Assembly (NCBI GenBank): GCA_031255415.1
Contig: JAIRSO010000057.1
Span: forward strand, 1 to 48,947
Length of the DNA stretch: 48,947 nucleotides
Origin: Oscillospiraceae bacterium
GTDB lineage: Bacteria; Bacillota; Clostridia; Christensenellales; Aristaeellaceae
Direction of reading: 5' to 3'
How positions within the stretch are numbered: the stretch's first letter is position 1; each line of letters starts with the position of its first letter. Shown in pieces: positions 26,401-34,531 of this stretch. The notes under the pieces are model-generated. The model ran no database searches, was not told the DNA's origin, and saw only the letters and a list, made by a program, of their open reading frames with translations. Made by a program: the position numbers and the translations under genes.

Positions 26401-28631
26401 TAGGTATACCTGCCCACCATGCGCGGCATATCGTCGTACAGGCTGCTCACGTCCGCGAATATGCGGTACGACTCACCCAGCTTCCATGTATCGGATGATT
26501 TATTCTCGAGCATGACCAATTGTTCCGCGCCGTTTACGCCGGTGTCCAGTATGACGATCTGCGGCCTTTCCGAGTACACGCGCACCACCCTGCCCTTGCA
26601 CAGGTATATTTGTCCGATGCGCATATGGATATTGGTCAGCAGTTCCTGATAATCCTTCGCGGACAGCGCCCACGCCTTTTTGCTGTATTCGGACGCGGGG
26701 ATCATATAATATATCGTGTGCTCGAGCACGGAGTCCGGCATGCCCGGATACGTTGCGCGGATAACTATCCTGTTATCGCCCATCTCCGTGAGCAGAGCGG
26801 TGAACGTGAACCGCCCGTCCGCCGATACGGCTAGATCGCGGTGCGGGGTTTCAACGGTGATGGTCGCGCCTGGTTTTGTGAACCCGGTCAGTTCGTAATC
26901 GTTGGTGAGCTTGACGGATCTCACGCCCGTATCTTCCTTGAGCGTCAGCGTGATCTCCATCTTCTGGCGGTAGAACGTCACCGTTAATTCGTTAGGCCGG
27001 GCGTGCGGCGCGGTGACGCGGATGGCGATATCGTTCGCGCCCTTGTCCTGCACGGGGATGACCGCCGTCAGCATACCGTTGTCGTCCATCGTGTCGGACA
27101 CGTCCTGCATGGAGTCTGGAGCGTCGCGGTCGCCGATCAGCACGCGGCTTCCAGGCTCGGCCTGCAGCTGGATCGTGCCGATGGCGGTGGACACCTGCGT
27201 CCACGATGTTTTCGGCGCGATAAGCGTGGCCTTGGACAGCGGCACCGCCACGTCGAACTCGATCGGCGGCATGGCCTTCGATCCTTCCAGAGACGGATTG
27301 AGCGTGACGCGGACGGTCTCGTCCATCGTGTCCGCGCCGCCCAGGCGTTCATAGAACGCGTAGTCTGGCAGCGATACCGTCGCGTAACCGTTTATGACCG
27401 TATAGGTATGAGCCAGTTCGCGTATGACGATCTTATCGCCTTCGCCGCCGGGTATCTGTATCACATGGCCGGGGAAGCCCTGCACCTCTCTCGCCTCGAT
27501 ATGGTACGCCGCGCCGGACGTAGCCTGGCGGTTCATATTCGGGAGCAGGAACACGGTGACGGCGACATACGCGGCAGCCGCCAGAGCCAGCGCGACGCAT
27601 ATCCTTAGCGCCCACACCGCTGCCGCGAACGCGCCTCGCGCGCGGCTTTTCGATCCGCTGGCGGTGCGGATCAGCGCGATGGCGTGGGTCTCCGACTCGG
27701 CGGGGGGCACGTCCATACCGATCACGCGGACATGATCGGAAGCGGAGGTCATTTCTTGGAAGCCTTCGCTGTAGTCGTCGTCCTGATGCGGGTCGTAATC
27801 GTCGGACAGGCCGCGTTCGCGGACGGGATTCAGCAGCGCGGACGCCGCGTCCGGGTGCGGGGTTTCGACTCGGCGGGGACGGCGCCACGCGCCGGGAGCA
27901 AGTCCCGCGATGCGCAATGAGCGGCGGGTTTTGCCGGACGGAGCGGGCTGCGGAGCCGGAACCGGATAAGGATCCTCGTCGGGGATGGGTTGTATCTCTT
28001 CGACAGTCCAGCCGGAGGGGTAGGGAGTGGAGTATTCATCACCGTCTATAGCTAACGGGGAGCGGTGTGCCCTAGTGGTACCGCTTGCGGGTGCGAAGTA
28101 TTCTTCCCCGTCTATACTTGACGGGGAGTGGCGTGTCCTGCCTGTACCACTCGCGGGAACGAAGTACGCCCCCTCTGCCGCTATCGCGGCGTCTCCCCCT
28201 AAGGGGGCGACAAGGGGGGGTAGTGTTCCCCGCTGAGCGTCACGCTCGCCTGGTTGCTCACCTAGCGGCGGCTGCCATTGGTAGGAATCTGCTGCCTCTT
28301 GTCGCCCCCCTAGGGGGAGATGTCGCGAAGCGACAGAGGGGGCGTTCCCCAGAGTGTCCGCTCCGCCGTAGCGGGCATACCCGTCGTTAGCGACAGAGGA
28401 AGCCCCATCATATTCCTCTCCCTCCCGCAATCCGCTCAACCGTTCCTCGCCGACCGCGCGTCTTCGTTTAAGCTCCCACATCTCGGCGGCGAGCGGACGC
28501 TCCCGCGAGCCGTACAATTCTTGCGGCGGGCTTGACGGGCTATCATCATACCTCCGCTCCAGCGCCTGGCCGCAGCGGAAACAACGGGGGAACGTATCGC
28601 GGTTCCAATGGCCGCAGTTGGGACACTTCAT
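26391..28631 (-). CDS. Large zinc-ribbon membrane protein of unknown function
   Basis: The protein has 746 residues and I do not recognise a named family. An N-terminal zinc ribbon (CPNCGHWNRDTFPRCFRCG) is followed by about 320 low-complexity residues. One membrane helix lies near residues 340-365 (ALRICVALALAAAAYVAVTV). After it come two or three beta-rich, Ig-like repeats and a C-terminal domain with an OB-like look. The arrangement suggests a cytoplasmic zinc ribbon and an extracellular beta portion. The low-complexity part holds two palindromic elements in inverted orientation and a 66-base tandem repeat, all in frame. The ATG at 28631 follows GGAGG at 7 bases. It converges on lacI. Confidence 0.8.
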   Translation of the reverse strand: MKCPNCGHWNRDTFPRCFRCGQALERRYDDSPSSPPQELYGSRERPLAAEMWELKRRRAVGEERLSGLREGEEYDGASSVANDGYARYGGADTLGNAPSVASRHLPLGGRQEAADSYQWQPPLGEQPGERDAQRGTLPPLVAPLGGDAAIAAEGAYFVPASGTGRTRHSPSSIDGEEYFAPASGTTRAHRSPLAIDGDEYSTPYPSGWTVEEIQPIPDEDPYPVPAPQPAPSGKTRRSLRIAGLAPGAWRRPRRVETPHPDAASALLNPVRERGLSDDYDPHQDDDYSEGFQEMTSASDHVRVIGMDVPPAESETHAIALIRTASGSKSRARGAFAAAVWALRICVALALAAAAYVAVTVFLLPNMNRQATSGAAYHIEAREVQGFPGHVIQIPGGEGDKIVIRELAHTYTVINGYATVSLPDYAFYERLGGADTMDETVRVTLNPSLEGSKAMPPIEFDVAVPLSKATLIAPKTSWTQVSTAIGTIQLQAEPGSRVLIGDRDAPDSMQDVSDTMDDNGMLTAVIPVQDKGANDIAIRVTAPHARPNELTVTFYRQKMEITLTLKEDTGVRSVKLTNDYELTGFTKPGATITVETPHRDLAVSADGRFTFTALLTEMGDNRIVIRATYPGMPDSVLEHTIYYMIPASEYSKKAWALSAKDYQELLTNIHMRIGQIYLCKGRVVRVYSERPQIVILDTGVNGAEQLVMLENKSSDTWKLGESYRIFADVSSLYDDMPRMVGRYTYYD
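28030..28183 (-). repeat. 66-base tandem repeat inside the zinc-ribbon gene
   Basis: Two imperfect copies (28030-28095 and 28096-28161) and the start of a third (from 28162) encode a 22-residue unit of the form EYF-x-PASGT-x-R-x-R-x-SP-x-x-IDG. The period is a multiple of three, so the frame is kept. The third copy runs directly into palindromic element A. Confidence 0.8.
28166..28344. repeat. Pair of inverted palindromic elements within coding sequence
   Basis: Element A (about 28166-28213) and element B (about 28298-28344) are inverted copies of the same ~47-base unit, with only a few differences. Each unit contains two hairpins: CTGTCGC facing GCGACA, and CCCCCTA facing TAGGGGG. A and B are translated as part of the zinc-ribbon protein, at about residues 140-155 and 96-112. 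The core matches the intergenic palindrome at 2961-3001, and a fragment (GCGACAGAGGAAG) recurs near 28390. Confidence 0.85.
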
Positions 28632-28664
28632 TAATAATCCTCCACGCAAGGGTTCGCAGGTGTA

Positions 28665-28693
28665 AGGATTCTGTGCGCGCGATATAGAATCCT
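28665..28693. repeat. Inverted repeat upstream of the zinc-ribbon gene
   Basis: AGGATTCT (28665-28672) and AGAATCCT (28686-28693) are perfect 8-base inverted repeats around a 13-base spacer. They lie between the divergent zinc-ribbon and DUF6106-like genes and could be an operator or an mRNA hairpin. Confidence 0.4.
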
Positions 28694-28725
28694 GCTAAAA
28701 ACCTTCCCGTATAACCAACGAACGA

Positions 28726-28755
28726 TCGACACAAACCCGTTCATTATGCTATAAT
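28726..28755 (+). promoter_or_regulatory. Promoter of the DUF6106-like/nifZ/thiI operon
   Basis: TCGACA (28726-28731) and a perfect TATAAT (28750-28755) are 18 bases apart. TG one base before the -10 makes it an extended -10 promoter. The start would be near 28762, with the GTG at 28794. Confidence 0.75.
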
Positions 28756-28793
28756 ACGCCATCAATGACTGATTGCGGGGAGGTTTCAAGAAG

Positions 28794-29324
28794 GTGGACA
28801 ACTTTCGCGAGGAGATAGTGGTCAAGAAAAATAGGGGCCTGAACAGCGCGGCATACGCGGCTGTGACCGTGCTGATGGTCGTGCTCGCTCTGATCGCCGC
28901 GATGATGTTCTCCACGCTGGGCGCGGGGTTCAGCGTGCAGAGCGTGGTCTTGCTGCTGATATCGGGCGGGCTGGCGTTCCTAATTTTTTGGAAAAGGGAC
29001 GAACTGCGCGCCGAGTACGAGTACAGCTTCACCAACGGCGAGCTGGACTTCGCGCGCGTGCTGGGCAACAAGAAACGCAAGAACCTGGGCGGCATGACGG
29101 TAAAGAACGTCGAGGCGATGGGTCATGTCGCGCACTCCAGCTTCCAGCGTTACGTGACGATGCCGGGCGTGGAGAAAACCAACTGGTTCCTCAACCGCGA
29201 CGGGAACCTGTTTTACTTCTACTATAATAAGGACGGAAAGAAGCGCATCATCGTGATAGAGCCTACCGAACAGTTGGTCTCGATGATCAAGATATACTCT
29301 CAGCGCGGCGCGTTCCAGGGATAA
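28794..29324 (+). CDS. DUF6106-like membrane protein
   Basis: The protein has 176 residues. It begins with VDNFREEIVVKKN, has two membrane helices (about 18-38 and 45-62) and then a soluble domain starting YEYSFTNGELDFARVL. From memory this arrangement resembles the DUF6106 family of Clostridia; its function is unknown and I could not check a profile. I chose GTG 28794 because GGGGAGG lies about 10 bases upstream and the family begins MDNF. It lies 3 bases before nifZ, so it is probably part of that operon. Confidence 0.7.
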   Translation: MDNFREEIVVKKNRGLNSAAYAAVTVLMVVLALIAAMMFSTLGAGFSVQSVVLLLISGGLAFLIFWKRDELRAEYEYSFTNGELDFARVLGNKKRKNLGGMTVKNVEAMGHVAHSSFQRYVTMPGVEKTNWFLNRDGNLFYFYYNKDGKKRIIVIEPTEQLVSMIKIYSQRGAFQG

Positions 29325-29327
29325 ACA

Positions 29328-30485
29328 ATGGTGTATCTGGATAACAGCGCGACAGCGCCGCCACTGCCCGCCGTGATAGACGAGGTCGCGCGCGTCATGC
29401 GCGAATCCGATTGGAACCCGTCCGCGCTGTACCGCCCGGCCATCGACGCGGAGCGGATCGTGCGAGAGTGCCGAGAGGATCTCAAACGCCGACTGGGCGC
29501 GGAGCGCGTCGTCTTTACCTCCGGCGGGACGGAGTCGGATAACCTCGCCGTGCTGGGCGCGTCCGGACGGTTGCGCGGACCCGGCGCGTTCCTGTTCTCC
29601 GCCGCTGAACACGCGGCGGTGCTCGAGCAGCGCGCGGCGCTGGAATCTCGCGGGCATACGGTCAGGATCATCCCGCTCACGCGCGAAGGGCTGATAGACA
29701 CAGCCGCGCTGGAGTACATGGCGGGCGCGGATACCGCGCTCATCGCGGTGACGGAGGCTGCGAGCGAGACGGGCGCGATCCAGCCGCTGTGGGATGTAAT
29801 CGCGATCCGGAACAGGAAATGCCCCGCCGCGCTGGTGTTCGCGGACGCGGCGCAGGGGTTCATGAGGACGGGCGCGACGCAGAGCCTATTATCGCGCGGC
29901 GTGGATATGGTCGGGATCAGCGCGCACAAGATTCACGGGCCGAAAGGCGTGGGCGCGCTGGCAATGAGCGGACGCGTGAAGCTAAGGCCGCTCGCGTTCG
30001 GCGGCGGGCAGGAGGACGGCATGCGTCCAGGCACGGAGAATGTCGCGGGCATAGCGGGATTGCGCGCGGCTCTGGCTGCGTTCGATTCGTGCGGATTCGA
30101 CGCGCGCCAGCGCTTGTTCGCCCATAAACTCCAGTTACTGAACAGCTTGAGGAATGCGGTTCCCGATATCCAGATTAACGGGCCTGATCCATCGTCGGAC
30201 AAAGCCGCTCCGCATATCGTCAGTATCTCTATGCCGGGGATCGGAGGCGAGCCGCTCGTGCACGCGCTGGAGCGCGAGGGCGTGTATGTCGGAACCGGCT
30301 CCGCGTGCTCGTCCAGGAAGAAGCGGCGCGGCGAGGGGTTCATATCCATGGGAGTGGAACAGGAGCGCGCGGATCGCGCCATACGCGTCAGCCTGTCGCC
30401 GTGGAACACCATGGGCGATATGGCTGCCGCCGCTGAGGCGATAGCCAAGGCGCACGAATCGATATATCAATACAGGAAGAGGTAA
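29328..30485 (+). CDS. Cysteine desulfurase (NifZ/IscS family)
   Basis: This PLP enzyme moves sulfur from cysteine to a carrier. The 385-residue protein shows YLDNSATAPP at the N-terminus, FTSGGTESDNLAVLG, the PLP lysine Lys201 in SAHKIHGPKG and the persulfide cysteine Cys327 in TGSACSSRKK. The usual NNETG motif is replaced by AASETG. thiI starts 8 bases downstream. The pairing matches the NifZ-ThiI couple of Bacillus subtilis, in which the desulfurase supplies sulfur for 4-thiouridine in tRNA. Confidence 0.93.
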   Translation: MVYLDNSATAPPLPAVIDEVARVMRESDWNPSALYRPAIDAERIVRECREDLKRRLGAERVVFTSGGTESDNLAVLGASGRLRGPGAFLFSAAEHAAVLEQRAALESRGHTVRIIPLTREGLIDTAALEYMAGADTALIAVTEAASETGAIQPLWDVIAIRNRKCPAALVFADAAQGFMRTGATQSLLSRGVDMVGISAHKIHGPKGVGALAMSGRVKLRPLAFGGGQEDGMRPGTENVAGIAGLRAALAAFDSCGFDARQRLFAHKLQLLNSLRNAVPDIQINGPDPSSDKAAPHIVSISMPGIGGEPLVHALEREGVYVGTGSACSSRKKRRGEGFISMGVEQERADRAIRVSLSPWNTMGDMAAAAEAIAKAHESIYQYRKR

Positions 30486-30493
30486 TCAACCCT

Positions 30494-31669
30494 ATGTCCG
30501 ACTCGCGCGAGGTACTGCTGATCCGCTACGGCGAGATATACCTCAAAGGCCGGAACAGGCCTTTCTTCATGAATAAGATGCTGGGGCAGGTCCGCGAGGC
30601 GGTAAGGCCGTTCGGCGCGTCGGCGTGGCTGTCCGACGGGCACATATACGCCGGACCATCCGCCGATACTGGAGAAGTTTCGCCCGATTGGAACGCTAAG
30701 GCGTGCGCGGATCGCGTTAAGCGGATGTTCGGCATACACTCGCTCAGCGTCGCTTCTGAATTGCCAAAGGATTATGACGCGATCATTGCCTTCGCGCAGG
30801 AGACCGCGCGCGGGCGCTCCGGATCGTTTAAGGTGCGCGCGCGGCGATCCGACAAGCGATTCCAGCCCGACTCGCAGGAGATCAACCGCGAACTGGGTCG
30901 GCGCATGCTGGACGCGAACCCGTCGCTTAGCGTGGACGTGAATAATCCCGATTGGGTATTGAGCGTCGAGGTGAGGGATCGCGTGTACGCGTATACCGAT
31001 AACATCCCGGGCGCGGGAGGGATGCCGCGCGGCACGAACGGCAAGGCGTGCCTGCTGCTGTCCGGTGGGATCGACAGCCCGGTAGCGGGCTATATGATCG
31101 CCAAGCGCGGCGCGTCGCTATGCGCCGTGTACTTCGACGGGTTCCCGTATACCAGCGAACGCGCGAAAGAGAAGGTCGTAACGCTCGCCAGGACGCTAAG
31201 CGAGTCGTGCGGATCGATCCGCCTGTACGCGTCTGCGTTCACGCCGATCCAGGAATCCATCCGCGACAACTGCCCCGAGCCGCTTACGACCGTGTTGATG
31301 CGCCGCTTCATGATGCGCATAGCGCAGCGGGTCGCGCGGCGAGAGAACGCGTCCGCGTTGGTCACGGGCGAGAGCATAGGCCAGGTCGCCAGCCAAACGA
31401 TGGACGCTATGGTCTGCACCGACGCGGCGGCCTCGATACCCGTGCTAAGGCCGCTGATAGGCATGGACAAGATAGAGATAATCCAGCGCGCGGAGGCTAT
31501 TGGCACATACTCAACGTCGATACTCCCTTACGAGGATTGCTGTTCTCTGTTTACACCGAAGCACCCGTCCACGCATCCTGTTTTGCGAATAGTCGAGAGC
31601 GCCGAGTCGAAACTGGACGTAGGCGGTTTAGTCGAGGCGGGATTCACCGCGTTGGAGAGACTGCTCTAG
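30494..31669 (+). CDS. thiI: tRNA 4-thiouridine synthase ThiI
   Basis: The enzyme activates U8 of tRNAs with ATP and inserts sulfur to form 4-thiouridine. The 391-residue protein has an N-terminal ferredoxin-like region, a THUMP domain (about 60-165) and the PP-loop ATP site LLSGGIDSPVAGYM. No rhodanese domain is present, as is usual in Firmicutes, so sulfur must come straight from the neighbouring desulfurase. The stop codon lies within the first bases of the inverted repeat at 31666. Confidence 0.95.
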   Translation: MSDSREVLLIRYGEIYLKGRNRPFFMNKMLGQVREAVRPFGASAWLSDGHIYAGPSADTGEVSPDWNAKACADRVKRMFGIHSLSVASELPKDYDAIIAFAQETARGRSGSFKVRARRSDKRFQPDSQEINRELGRRMLDANPSLSVDVNNPDWVLSVEVRDRVYAYTDNIPGAGGMPRGTNGKACLLLSGGIDSPVAGYMIAKRGASLCAVYFDGFPYTSERAKEKVVTLARTLSESCGSIRLYASAFTPIQESIRDNCPEPLTTVLMRRFMMRIAQRVARRENASALVTGESIGQVASQTMDAMVCTDAAASIPVLRPLIGMDKIEIIQRAEAIGTYSTSILPYEDCCSLFTPKHPSTHPVLRIVESAESKLDVGGLVEAGFTALERLL

Positions 31670-31829
31670 TAGTCTGCAAAGTCCAAACACTCCGTTATGA
31701 GCGGATCTTTTCGCCGCTCGCGTCGGTTCTTTCCGTCGATGGACCTCCAGTCCGCCTCCTCCACTCGCCTTAGCGAGCAACGAAAATCTCTCGCTCATAA
31801 CTTGAGGTTTGGACTTAGCAGACTACTAG
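31666..31829. repeat. 164-base element with imperfect terminal inverted repeats
   Basis: The ends CTAGTAGTCTGC (31666-31677) and GCAGACTACTAG (31818-31829) are perfect complements. Inward, AGTCCAAAC pairs with GTTTGGACT and TTATGAGCG with CGCTCATAA, separated by short mismatched stretches. The element fills the gap between thiI and the GLUG genes and carries a 62-base segment (31714-31775) repeated at 48211-48272. It encodes no protein. It could be a small non-autonomous mobile element or a structured RNA. Confidence 0.8.
31714..31775 (+). repeat. Dispersed 62-base repeat, copy 1
   Basis: It aligns without gaps to 48211-48272, with 48 of 62 bases identical. The central hairpin GGAC-CTCCA-GTCC in this copy becomes GGGT-TTTCA-GCCC in the other, so the paired bases change together. 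Confidence 0.75.
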
Positions 31830-31837
31830 GGCGATCC

Positions 31838-33055
31838 CTACGGACAGCACAGGCACACGCGCGTTGGCGGCGCGTCCTCGTTATCCCAGCAAGCGCCGTT
31901 GGGACAGCGCAGAGCGCAGGTCATGCCGTGCAGCAGCCAGCCGCCCAGCTGCGGATCGTCGTCGCGGACGCGCTGTTTGTCATACGTCTGCGAGTCGGCG
32001 GCGTTCGTCGCGGTGATCAATACGGATGGATCGGCCGTATTGCCGGTCATTACCAGTCCGGAGGTGTTGTATCCCACGACGCGGTGAGCGAAGTTCCGCG
32101 CGGATATCCAGCCGCGGTTAACGCGGTTGTTCTTAAGCTCGATCGCGTAGACAATGGGATGGGCCTCGCCCGCTATCCCGCCCGCGTAGTCGTAGACTGC
32201 GGAGACGTCGCCGCCGTTGTCGTTGTTCGATATCAAGCCGCCGCCCGTCGCCATGCCCACTATCCCTCCGGCGTTGTAGGCTCCGCGAACCGCGCCGGTG
32301 TTGACGCATCGCGTAATCTCGCATACGCCGCCGAGCAAACCCATCGTGCCGCCGACTATGCCTCCGGTCGCGTTGGCTCCGCTGATATCGGCGCGGTTGC
32401 GGCAGCATCGGACGACGCAGGGATCCGACGTCAACCCTACTATGCCTCCGGTATCGATCATCGCGCCGGTAACGCTGGCGTTCCTGAAGTTAACGCACCC
32501 CTCGATGACGCTGGCTCCGTCGGCTCTCCCGGCTATGCCTCCGGCGATCTCTCCCGCCGCGGTAACCTTGGCCTCGTTGTGGCACTGGATCAGTTTGGAG
32601 TCAACGATCAGTCCCGCGATCCCGCCGACGTTTGAATACGCGGAGACGATTCCCCGCGCCGCGCAGCGCTCGAGCGTCGACGCTATCAGCACACCGGCGA
32701 TCCCGCCCACTAGATCGTGCGTGGAGCGTATCTTTGCCATCACGCTCACACCGCGAAGCGTCGCCCCCCTCGCCGCGCGGAACAGCCCGCCCCATTCATC
32801 TTCGCCGCCTATCGCGTTTCGGGTGAACTCCACGCATACGTTGAGATTGGTAACGGTAGGCGAGACAACCGTCTCGTCGGCGAACAGCGGGCGTATCAAT
32901 CCGCGCAGCGTGTGCCCTCGCCCGTTCAGCGTCACGTTTTCGCCTCGAATGGGCGGGAACGGCTCGACTATGTCGATATCGTTCCATAGATTGACCGTGT
33001 CGCCGCTGTTCACCCTGCGGAAATCATCCTGGAACGTCACGTCAACAATAGCCAT
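31838..33055 (-). CDS. GLUG-repeat beta-helix protein with Cys-rich tail (second of pair)
   Basis: The protein has about 405 residues and is built of GLUG-type repeats, with GGIAG or GGIVG recurring about every 25-35 residues at least seven times. This predicts a right-handed beta-helix. The N-terminal cap has VNLWNDIDIVE, NGRGHTLRGL and PLFAD, closely matching the upstream paralogue. No signal peptide, anchor or sorting motif is visible. The last ~30 residues are rich in cysteine (CALRCPNGACW, then VCLCCP). The ATG at 33055 follows GGAAGGG and matches the paralogue start. It overlaps the upstream gene by 14 bases. Function unknown; a spore-surface role is an inference. Confidence 0.8.
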   Translation of the reverse strand: MAIVDVTFQDDFRRVNSGDTVNLWNDIDIVEPFPPIRGENVTLNGRGHTLRGLIRPLFADETVVSPTVTNLNVCVEFTRNAIGGEDEWGGLFRAARGATLRGVSVMAKIRSTHDLVGGIAGVLIASTLERCAARGIVSAYSNVGGIAGLIVDSKLIQCHNEAKVTAAGEIAGGIAGRADGASVIEGCVNFRNASVTGAMIDTGGIVGLTSDPCVVRCCRNRADISGANATGGIVGGTMGLLGGVCEITRCVNTGAVRGAYNAGGIVGMATGGGLISNNDNGGDVSAVYDYAGGIAGEAHPIVYAIELKNNRVNRGWISARNFAHRVVGYNTSGLVMTGNTADPSVLITATNAADSQTYDKQRVRDDDPQLGGWLLHGMTCALRCPNGACWDNEDAPPTRVCLCCP

Positions 33056-34439
33056 ACTGACCGCCCTTCCGCTCATGTTTTACTATCGGCACGCCGCACT
33101 GTATCCCCTTGAACCACTCCGGGATGGGCGGCGGCGCGGGGATGCACTTGCCGCCGACGATCACCTTCTTAGGCCACGGCCTGGGAGGCGGCGCGGCTAA
33201 ACAGGGCTTGAACGCGCTCTGCGGCAGTCTAAGGCATACCGGAGTAGATACGCCGTGCCGCTTATTCGGGCCGTACTCCGGATTCGTTTCGATGATGTAT
33301 TTGTTGCTGACCACATCGTCGCGGATGATTATCTTGCAATAAGCCTGGTTGTTGAGCAGCTTCAGGTTGGATATGGACTGATCTTCCTCCGCCGATATCC
33401 GCCTCGCCAATGATCCCGCCTCGATCCGTTCGGCGCACACCATATTGTTTTTCACGTGCGCCTCGCCGGGATCGACCGTCACCAGCGGCGGAGGCTGGTA
33501 CCCAATACCGGTTATGCCGCCCAGTATGCCCGCCGCTCCATCGTTGACTGCGGTTACGTCCGCGCCGTTTAGGTTGTTGCTTACCTGGATCAAACCGTAG
33601 CCGATCGTGCCTATAACCCCGCCGACGATCCTGCCGCCTGAAACCTCCCCGGCGTTGGTGTTGCCCATTATATGGTTGACGCTGTCCGGATAGCTCGATC
33701 CGCCGGCGATACCCCCGGTACCGCCCGCGCCCGAAACCTTAGCGTAGTTTGTGCAGTTCATTATTTGGCTGTTCATCAGCATCTCGCCCGCTATCCCGCC
33801 TGTAAAATCCCCGCCGCCCGTGATCTCGCCGTCCGAGGCGTTCTCGCAGTTCTCGATAGCCGTGTAGCTGATATTGCCCGCTATCCCTGCCGCCCTGCCT
33901 TCCCTCGCGGCGACCTTGGCGTGATTGACGCTGTTGCACACGCGCGAGTTCAGCGCCGCGCCCACTATGCCCCCGCACATGGACGATCCGCTCAGCGAAC
34001 CGCGCGACACGCAGCGCGCGATCTCCGACTCGTCGTCGAGCATGCCCGCGTAGATCCCGCAATAGCCGCTGTTGCTGGCGATATGCGCGATGATCTCGCA
34101 ATCCGACGCTTTGAACCGTCTGCCCAGCCTAACCATGCCGCCCATGTATTGCGGGTAGGTATAGGTTATATCGACATAAAGCCGCAGGTTTGTAACCGTT
34201 ATATCGTCGCTTGCGATATCGTCCGCGACGGTGCTGTTGGACATGGATTTGGCGAACAGCGGCCCGGTAAGCCCGCGCAGGGAATGGAACTTGCCGTTGA
34301 AAATGATATTGCGGCCTTTGACGGGGATCCACTCGCCCAGTATGGTTATATCGTTCCAGAGGTTGACCGTAACGGTATCGGTTGGATTATCGGGTATCAG
34401 CGCGAAATCCTCCTCGCGGGCAATGTCAACGTACAGCAT
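33042..34439 (-). CDS. GLUG-repeat beta-helix protein with Pro/Cys-rich tail (first of pair)
   Basis: The protein has 465 residues. The N-terminal cap VNLWNDITILGEW, NGKFHSLRGL and PLFAK leads into about six GLUG-type repeats (GGIVG, AGIAG, GGIAG, GGIAG, GGVIG, AGILG). The C-terminal ~70 residues are rich in proline and contain several cysteines, ending YGYC. It has no signal peptide. GLUG proteins are usually secreted adhesins, so the absence of an export signal in both genes is odd. AGGGGG precedes the ATG. A sigma-K-like promoter match lies at 34505-34531. The downstream paralogue is translationally coupled. Confidence 0.8.
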   Translation of the reverse strand: MLYVDIAREEDFALIPDNPTDTVTVNLWNDITILGEWIPVKGRNIIFNGKFHSLRGLTGPLFAKSMSNSTVADDIASDDITVTNLRLYVDITYTYPQYMGGMVRLGRRFKASDCEIIAHIASNSGYCGIYAGMLDDESEIARCVSRGSLSGSSMCGGIVGAALNSRVCNSVNHAKVAAREGRAAGIAGNISYTAIENCENASDGEITGGGDFTGGIAGEMLMNSQIMNCTNYAKVSGAGGTGGIAGGSSYPDSVNHIMGNTNAGEVSGGRIVGGVIGTIGYGLIQVSNNLNGADVTAVNDGAAGILGGITGIGYQPPPLVTVDPGEAHVKNNMVCAERIEAGSLARRISAEEDQSISNLKLLNNQAYCKIIIRDDVVSNKYIIETNPEYGPNKRHGVSTPVCLRLPQSAFKPCLAAPPPRPWPKKVIVGGKCIPAPPPIPEWFKGIQCGVPIVKHERKGGQYGYC

Positions 34440-34504
34440 TGACGATATCCCCCTTCGGGCCCGGCGTTGCCAGCCGTTATACTTTTTCGAGCGCCGCCCG
34501 CGTT

Positions 34505-34531
34505 TATACTATGCGCGCGCCGGAGCATAGT
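34505..34531 (-). promoter_or_regulatory. Sigma-K-like promoter match before the GLUG pair
   Basis: On the minus strand, CATAGTATA (34505-34513) fits the late mother-cell sigma-K -10 pattern CATANNNTA. AC (34530-34531) lies 16 bases upstream, where sigma-K expects it. The start would be near 34498. The consensus is short, so a chance match cannot be excluded. Confidence 0.4.

Noticed and set aside
31697-32635. 312-codon plus-strand open frame opposite the second GLUG gene
   Set aside because: The low-complexity Ala/Val/Asp pattern mirrors the repeated codons of the GLUG gene. It starts within the inverted repeat without an SD.
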